This document shows, one piece after another, positions 6,503 to 10,236 of a stretch of DNA of 10,236 bases. The notes beneath the pieces were generated by a model, which saw only the letters and a program-made list of their open reading frames with translations, had not been told where the DNA came from and did not search any database. The position numbers and the translations under genes were made by a program. The DNA is from Hyphomicrobiales bacterium (lineage in GTDB: Bacteria; Pseudomonadota; Alphaproteobacteria; Rhizobiales; JAJFHB01), in the NCBI GenBank assembly GCA_021775795.1, contig JAJFHB010000705.1:1-10236 (forward strand). Direction: 5' to 3'. Position 1 is the stretch's first letter. The number at the start of each line of letters is the position of its first letter.

Positions 6503-6508
6503 TATATC
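6503..6508 (+). promoter_or_regulatory. Candidate -10 element of a Crp-activated rightward promoter
   Basis: TATATC lies so that transcription would start near 6515, putting the centre of the perfect operator (6474.5) about 41 bp upstream, the class II CRP arrangement. On the opposite strand the best -10-like element (CATCAT, 6442-6437) gives about -44.5, off the usual phase. This is position-based inference from a weak hexamer. Confidence 0.25.
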
Positions 6509-6706
6509 AACTCATAGAGACAAACCAGGGATCAGGAGTTGCAGATCAGTATGCAGCCCCTGCTCCTAAAGAAGAAAAGATTTTGCCTGATTGGCGGAAT
6601 GATTTGCGAGCTGCAGGCAGGTAACCGTACACGGGATCATTCAGATCCTGCACGGATCACCGCCCGCAAATGGTCGAGCAATATTCCGTTCTAAAGAGGC
6701 GCCAAA

Positions 6707-6809
6707 GGTGCCATGCACCCGATTACTTTTGATCGGACAATGCTCCACTGTGGCACCACGCACCGAGGGTGTTCTGGGTATCGGTTCCCTGCTCAGACGC
6801 TCTCGGTGC
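6707..6809 (+). other. Adjacent inverted repeats, possible structured RNA
   Basis: GGTGCCA (6707-6713) pairs perfectly with TGGCACC (6751-6757). Three bases later GCACCGAG (6760-6767) pairs perfectly with CTCGGTGC (6802-6809). In a + strand RNA the second stem continues inward by six more pairs (6768-6773 with 6796-6801), three of them G-U, and GGG/CCC can pair in the loop. The - strand transcript loses the G-U pairs, so the structure favours rightward transcription. GGTGCC can also pair with the nearby GGCGCC at 6698-6703, giving an alternative fold. The base pairing is seen; expression as an RNA is not shown. Confidence 0.35.
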
Positions 6810-6865
6810 ACTCTTTCATCCAACATGTGTTCAGCCACACTTCCAGGAAGTGACATTACTGTTCC

Positions 6866-6894
6866 CATGCAGGTGTCTCGCCAAGCGAGGCATG
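6866..6894 (-). terminator. Terminator-like hairpin after the secreted-protein gene
   Basis: Reading the - strand, nine bases past the TAG, CATGC-CTCGC pairs with GCGAG-acacct-GCATG around a three-base loop, giving two 5-bp stems separated by a 6-base bulge. No T run follows, so it is not a textbook intrinsic terminator. It may mark the 3' end of the exporter operon. Confidence 0.4.
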
Positions 6895-6902
6895 CTGGTT
6901 TG

Positions 6903-7460
6903 CTATTTCGAGAGTGTCAGGGACAAAATTGTGTAGGGCTGCCGGGTGGCGCGATTTTCGGATGTGATTGTATTCGTCAACTGCCCGCCCTCACCAGAAA
7001 GCTCCATGCTCAAGGAGCTAAGAGTGTCTTCACCGGTGCGCGTGTCATTGGTCGTGAGTTCCAATTCCAAAGACGTGCCCGTACGTCGGCCGGAAACAGA
7101 TGCCTGTCCATATCCCCCAGCCCGCCACTGACCGGTGATATAACTGTTGCGATCAAGAGACGAGAGAAAGCCCGAAGACGAAAATTCAAAGTCAGTGCCA
7201 CGGCAATCATAGTCCATGGACAGCCGCTCACTTGAGCTGTCCCATGTTGCCGTCATCCGGCAGCTGACGCGCTCGCGCTCTGCATCCGGGCTCTTGCGCA
7301 CCCGACCGTTGCCCCGCCATTCACCAACAAGACGCTGCAGCATTTCATTGTCGGCGGTGCCGGCAAAACTTGGTCCAACTGTTTCAAGGACAACGCCGAC
7401 GGCCAGACCAACCGCCAGCGTGCAGCTTAACAGCCCAGCTTTGCTAACCCATCCATTCAT
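6903..7460 (-). CDS. Small secreted beta-rich protein of unknown function
   Basis: A 185-residue protein, not assigned to a named family. It has a hydrophobic N-terminal segment (about 6-26) and a likely signal cleavage near P-S-F-A|G-T (33/34). The mature part opens with L-V-G-E-W-R-G-N-G-R-V (44-54). The G-x-W motif and the alternating polar/hydrophobic strands suggest a lipocalin-like or similar beta-barrel. C67 and C86 could form a disulfide. The ATG at 7458-7460 has AAGGGA nine bases upstream, preferred over a GTG at 7479-7481 that would add seven polar residues before the signal. It lies 22 bp downstream of the RND exporter on the same strand, so the two are probably co-transcribed. A role as a periplasmic binding partner for the exporter's substrate is a guess from context. 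Confidence 0.8.
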   Translation of the reverse strand: MNGWVSKAGLLSCTLAVGLAVGVVLETVGPSFAGTADNEMLQRLVGEWRGNGRVRKSPDAERERVSCRMTATWDSSSERLSMDYDCRGTDFEFSSSGFLSSLDRNSYITGQWRAGGYGQASVSGRRTGTSLELELTTNDTRTGEDTLSSLSMELSGEGGQLTNTITSENRATRQPYTILSLTLSK

Positions 7461-7482
7461 GCTGTCGCTTCCCTTGTGCACT

Positions 7483-9759
7483 CTATATTTGCCTCCACCG
7501 CTTTCCTGTCGTCAGCATCACGGCCGGCAGCACGATGACAGTGGCCAACAACGCAGTGCATAAGATTACTATGCAAAGCCTGCCGAAGAGAACCACCATC
7601 GGCAGCACGCTGAACTGTGTCACCAGCATACCCATCGCCAGTACGGCAGTTGCTGCTACGAGCACAGGACCGACTTTCAGCATCGTCTCCCCTAGCGCCA
7701 CGTCCACAGAGGTATTCTGGCGTTCCAGACGGTAGCGATGAATGAAATGCACCGTGTTATCTACCGCAATGCCGAAGGCGACCGTGAGTGCAATAGCGCT
7801 TGTGAACTGAAATCCTGCGCCCAGTACGGCAAGCGCTGCTGCCACGATCGAAAGGGACAACAGATTGGGTATGGCAGAGAATAGTGCCAGGAGCGGTTTT
7901 CTTACTGTTACGCCAATGACACATACAATCACCAGTATGGCCACACTGAGGCTGTTGCGCAGCCCCTCAATCAGTCGTCCACTCTCTGTGGCCGCAAGAG
8001 CGGCAACACCGGTTAAACTGACCTGATAGCCGGTTGCATCCGCCCGGACTGGCTGCAGTGCTGATTCAATATCTTGAAGCAAAAGCTCTGTCTCAGGCGC
8101 CGGCGCAGCCGGCACATAGGCCGAAACAAGCCATGCATTGCCGTCAGAACTGACAAAACGGGCGCTAAACTTGTCTGGCATTCGTGACAATGCATCTTCC
8201 ACATCTGGATCATCTGATGCAGGAGAGTGTTGCAACCAGGTCTCGGCACTTGCCAGCGAGATCACGTTTTCAACATTTTGAACGGACTGCACCGCCTCAT
8301 GCACGCTGCGTACCACTGACAAGTGGTCGGGACCTTCGCTCTGGTCACTCACATTTCGTTCGACAAGGGCAAATACAATTTCAGAACCGCCAAGTTTTTC
8401 GTTGATGCGCTCAAGGGCCAGATTGGCCGGGCTGCCGGGGGCAAGATATTCACGGTAGGAGTAGGTCGGAACCAGATTGAAATAGCCAAATCCGGTAACA
8501 GCGAGCACAGCGATGCTGGCAAGTGTAATGATACCCGGCCTCACAGACACCCCGCTCCACACCGCAGCACAGGCGCCTCTTGCCAACAGCATAAACCTGG
8601 CAGGTTCGACGAGCCTGGCTTCCGCTTTCGACCCGTCCAACATCACCACCGCCATGCTTGGTATCAAAGTGATGACGACGATAAACGCGATGAAGACAGC
8701 CGCCGCTCCCGAAATGCCGAAATCCCGAACTGCTGCAGATTCGCTCAATCCAAGCGAGAGCAAAGCTATGATCGTTGTTACAGAAGTGATGGCACAGGCA
8801 GGGCCAACTTCCGACACCGAGATTTTGCACGCCTCGCGCACCTCGCACCCGGAAGCCAACTTGCGCCGGATCGAGTTGACCATATGAAGCGCATCCGAGA
8901 ATCCGATGACCATGACCAGCGTCGGCAGTATGTTTGACATCGCCGATATGTCATGGCCTGCAAGCCCAAATCCGCCGAGCGTCCAGATCACGCCAATAAG
9001 CGGCGCGACACTTGCAAGAATCACCCAGACGGCGCGCCGGAAAAACAAAATGCAGACGAGAATTGAGATAAGTGCCCCAAGCCCGTTCAGGAAATGAAGG
9101 TCTGCCCTGATCGTTTGCAGGAGTTCGTAGCGCAGCACCGGAGCACCGGTTGGCACCACGCTCAGAGCAACATCCCTGGTGGCAAAGGCGACATTCTCGT
9201 CAATTTCCGTAAGGACCGCTTCAAGTTCATAGAATTCCCGCAATTGGGGCTCCAGTGAAATGATGATCAAGGTGGCATCGTTTGCCGCCGACAACATCTT
9301 GTTTGCGAGCAACGGATGTTCACGCGCTTCTTCAACAAGAGATGTGAGCGCTTCTCCGATTGGCAAATCATCCGGAAACACCGGATCAAGCTCACCGTCC
9401 TCCCCTGGCGCCCGGCGCGCTGTAAATATGGACGTCACCGCCACGACGCTTTCAACAAACTGCAAATCAAGATGCAATCCGCGCAACGCTTCCAGCTTCC
9501 CGGCATCAACAATGTTTTGAGATTCTATAAGCAGGAAGACCTGATTTTCGAGCTCGGGAAAGGCGCTGGTGAAACGGTCATAAACCTCAAACACCTCGCG
9601 TTCAGAGCGCAACAGGTTGCGCAAGTCATCGTCAAACTCGACCTTTGTTACGCCGAACAAGGCGACAAGCGTCACCGACGCAATGAGAAGAAGTGCTGCT
9701 CTTGGAGCCTTCAGACAAAGATGCCCAAGCCGCTCCAGACCAAACGCCTGTGTGTTCAT
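7483..9759 (-). CDS. RND-superfamily exporter, MMPL/HAE-3 type
   Basis: A 758-residue inner-membrane protein with the duplicated RND plan. One TM segment (about 21-38) is followed by a large periplasmic loop (about 39-225) and five TM segments (about 226-374). The second half repeats this: TM at about 408-426, loop about 430-600, and five TM segments to about 745. TM4 carries G-F-S-D-A-L-H (286-292) and TM10 carries G-I-A-V-D-N-T-V-H-F (663-672). The Asp residues, D289 and D667, are placed as in the proton-relay sites of this superfamily. At 758 residues it is shorter than AcrB-type drug pumps (about 1,030) and fits the HAE-3/MMPL/HpnN-like group, often linked to lipids or hydrophobic molecules. 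The substrate cannot be read from the sequence. No membrane-fusion or outer-membrane channel gene is nearby. Confidence 0.9.
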   Translation of the reverse strand: MNTQAFGLERLGHLCLKAPRAALLLIASVTLVALFGVTKVEFDDDLRNLLRSEREVFEVYDRFTSAFPELENQVFLLIESQNIVDAGKLEALRGLHLDLQFVESVVAVTSIFTARRAPGEDGELDPVFPDDLPIGEALTSLVEEAREHPLLANKMLSAANDATLIIISLEPQLREFYELEAVLTEIDENVAFATRDVALSVVPTGAPVLRYELLQTIRADLHFLNGLGALISILVCILFFRRAVWVILASVAPLIGVIWTLGGFGLAGHDISAMSNILPTLVMVIGFSDALHMVNSIRRKLASGCEVREACKISVSEVGPACAITSVTTIIALLSLGLSESAAVRDFGISGAAAVFIAFIVVITLIPSMAVVMLDGSKAEARLVEPARFMLLARGACAAVWSGVSVRPGIITLASIAVLAVTGFGYFNLVPTYSYREYLAPGSPANLALERINEKLGGSEIVFALVERNVSDQSEGPDHLSVVRSVHEAVQSVQNVENVISLASAETWLQHSPASDDPDVEDALSRMPDKFSARFVSSDGNAWLVSAYVPAAPAPETELLLQDIESALQPVRADATGYQVSLTGVAALAATESGRLIEGLRNSLSVAILVIVCVIGVTVRKPLLALFSAIPNLLSLSIVAAALAVLGAGFQFTSAIALTVAFGIAVDNTVHFIHRYRLERQNTSVDVALGETMLKVGPVLVAATAVLAMGMLVTQFSVLPMVVLFGRLCIVILCTALLATVIVLPAVMLTTGKRWRQI

Positions 9760-9940
9760 TCAGGAGACCTCGCGCCGGGGCGAAGTCACGCCCAGCTCGG
9801 ATGCATGGAAAGATCTCAAACCAGCACCTCTCCTCAGTGGTGTTAAAGCGGATTGAATGCAGATTTCAGCCAGCATAATAGTGGTTTACGCCAAAATTCG
9901 GAAGCGTGTTTGTCTCTTTTACCCCCTTGCAAAACGGGCA
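9760..9940 (-). promoter_or_regulatory. Gap between glpK and the exporter with a candidate - strand promoter
   Basis: On the - strand, TTCCGA (9903-9898) and TATTAT (9880-9875) are 17 bp apart, with a good -10 and a poor -35. They would give a leader of about 110 nt for the exporter gene. GGGCG/CGCCC (9778-9782, 9789-9793) forms a small hairpin about 20 bases before the ATG. No clear intrinsic terminator for glpK was found, so read-through is possible. Confidence 0.35.
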
Positions 9941-10236
9941 TCATATCGTACCCCGCACCCGTTCGACTGCGCCCTTCCAGCCCTCATCCATCCCGGCACG
10001 ATCACTTTGTGAGGCCTGGGGCTCGAACACCGCATCAGCCTGCCAAAGTGCCTCCAGGGCGTGCAGGTCCTGAAAGACACCCGCCTCCAGTCCGGCAAGG
10101 AATGCAGCCCCCAGGGCGGTCGTTTCCGAATATCGGGCCCGTTCGACCGGCAAACCCAGTTGATCGGCCAGAAACTGCATAAGCCAGACGTTAGCCGTCA
10201 TGCCCCCATCGACCCGCACGCGTGATGGCTCATCAA
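9941..10236 (-). CDS. glpK: Glycerol kinase, C-terminal part (5' end outside window)
   Basis: The visible 97 codons are open to the window edge and end at TGA (9941-9943). The residues R-V-D-G-G-M-T-A-N-x-W-L-M-Q-F-L-A-D, followed by E-T-T-A-L-G-A-A-F-L-A-G-L, are the conserved C-terminal ATP-site region of FGGY-family glycerol kinases, which convert glycerol to glycerol 3-phosphate in the cytoplasm. A GTG at 10217-10219 is internal to this motif and not a start. One change stands out: Val where the family usually has Asp in N-D-W. The stop precedes the exporter start by 181 bp; no functional link to the neighbours is evident. Confidence 0.93.
   Translation of the reverse strand, partial: DEPSRVRVDGGMTANVWLMQFLADQLGLPVERARYSETTALGAAFLAGLEAGVFQDLHALEALWQADAVFEPQASQSDRAGMDEGWKGAVERVRGTI

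Larger units (their letters stand above)
6185..6902. other. 718-bp intergenic region without a convincing gene
   Basis: This gap separates the start of the Crp-type gene from the 3' end of the secreted-protein gene. Besides the items listed separately, it holds TTTCA-N8-TGAAA at 6276-6293, about 92 bp before the regulator's ATG, with an inner TCAC-A-GTGA. It also holds a 7-bp inverted repeat TTCCGGC (6363-6369) / GCCGGAA (6387-6393). TGTGA also occurs at 6432 and 6455 without a matching second half. A 47-codon frame runs from ATG 6551 to 6694, but its AGGAG lies 12 nt away and the protein has no recognisable motif. A longer + frame from 6708 mostly overlaps the antisense of the next gene. Confidence 0.6.

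Noticed and set aside
6551..6694. 47-codon + frame downstream of the perfect CRP operator
   Set aside because: AGGAG is 12 nt from the ATG and the product has no signal or motif. Not listed as a gene, though its position after a possible promoter keeps it open.
6708..7235. 175-codon + frame in and beyond the intergenic region
   Set aside because: More than half is antisense to the secreted-protein gene, and the composition (many Arg, Cys and Ser) is not protein-like.
8323..8937. 204-codon + frame antisense to the exporter
   Set aside because: The - strand has an uninterrupted 758-codon RND protein with conserved TM4 and TM10 motifs; this is a shadow.
9316..9846. 176-codon + frame antisense to the exporter start
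   Set aside because: Shadow of the exporter's N-terminal region; no recognisable protein features.
9941..10236. glpK as a truncated pseudogene
   Set aside because: The frame is open to the window edge with intact C-terminal motifs; the missing part simply lies outside the window.

Overview
The window looks like chromosomal DNA of a Gram-negative bacterium, most likely an alphaproteobacterium. The reasons are moderately high GC, signal peptides of the Sec type, OmpA-type peptidoglycan-binding domains, a Crp-type regulator and an RND/MMPL exporter. The exact lineage cannot be fixed from the sequence. No mobile element, CRISPR array, tRNA or rRNA was seen.

Left block (1-5445, + strand). This is a cell-envelope cluster: the 3' end of an OmpA-domain gene, a 211-bp regulatory gap, then four genes that look like one operon. 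The four are an OmpA-domain protein with a TPR-like N-terminal half, two different secreted caspase/metacaspase-like proteins (His-Cys dyads H108/C168 and H113/C172), and a third OmpA-domain protein with a Q/P/G/E-rich repeat tail. All four complete products carry export signals, so the proteases should work in the periplasm beside proteins that grip peptidoglycan. The first two OmpA genes are tandem paralogues: even the linker before the domain is conserved. The second caspase has a textbook EF-hand loop and a DUF4384-like tail; the first has a degenerate version of the same loop.

Middle (5446-6902). A Crp-type regulator on the - strand converges on the operon with only 22 bp between stop codons. 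Its recognition helix has the R-E-x-x-x-R pattern that reads TGTGA in E. coli CRP. A perfect TGTGA-N6-TCACA operator lies in the 718-bp gap upstream of it, and a 9/10 match (TGTGA-N6-TAACA) lies just before the caspase operon. That makes the regulator a good candidate controller of the cluster. The rest of the gap has no convincing gene but holds several hairpins.

Right block (6903-10236, - strand). From right to left these are the 3' end of glycerol kinase (glpK), a 758-residue 12-TM RND/MMPL-type exporter, and a small secreted beta-rich protein of unknown function. The last two are 22 bp apart and probably co-transcribed.

The most interesting feature is the periplasmic pairing of caspase-like proteases with peptidoglycan-binding OmpA proteins, with a possible calcium input and a possible cyclic-nucleotide input. 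Each protein family is known; the combined system is an inference from gene order and motifs.
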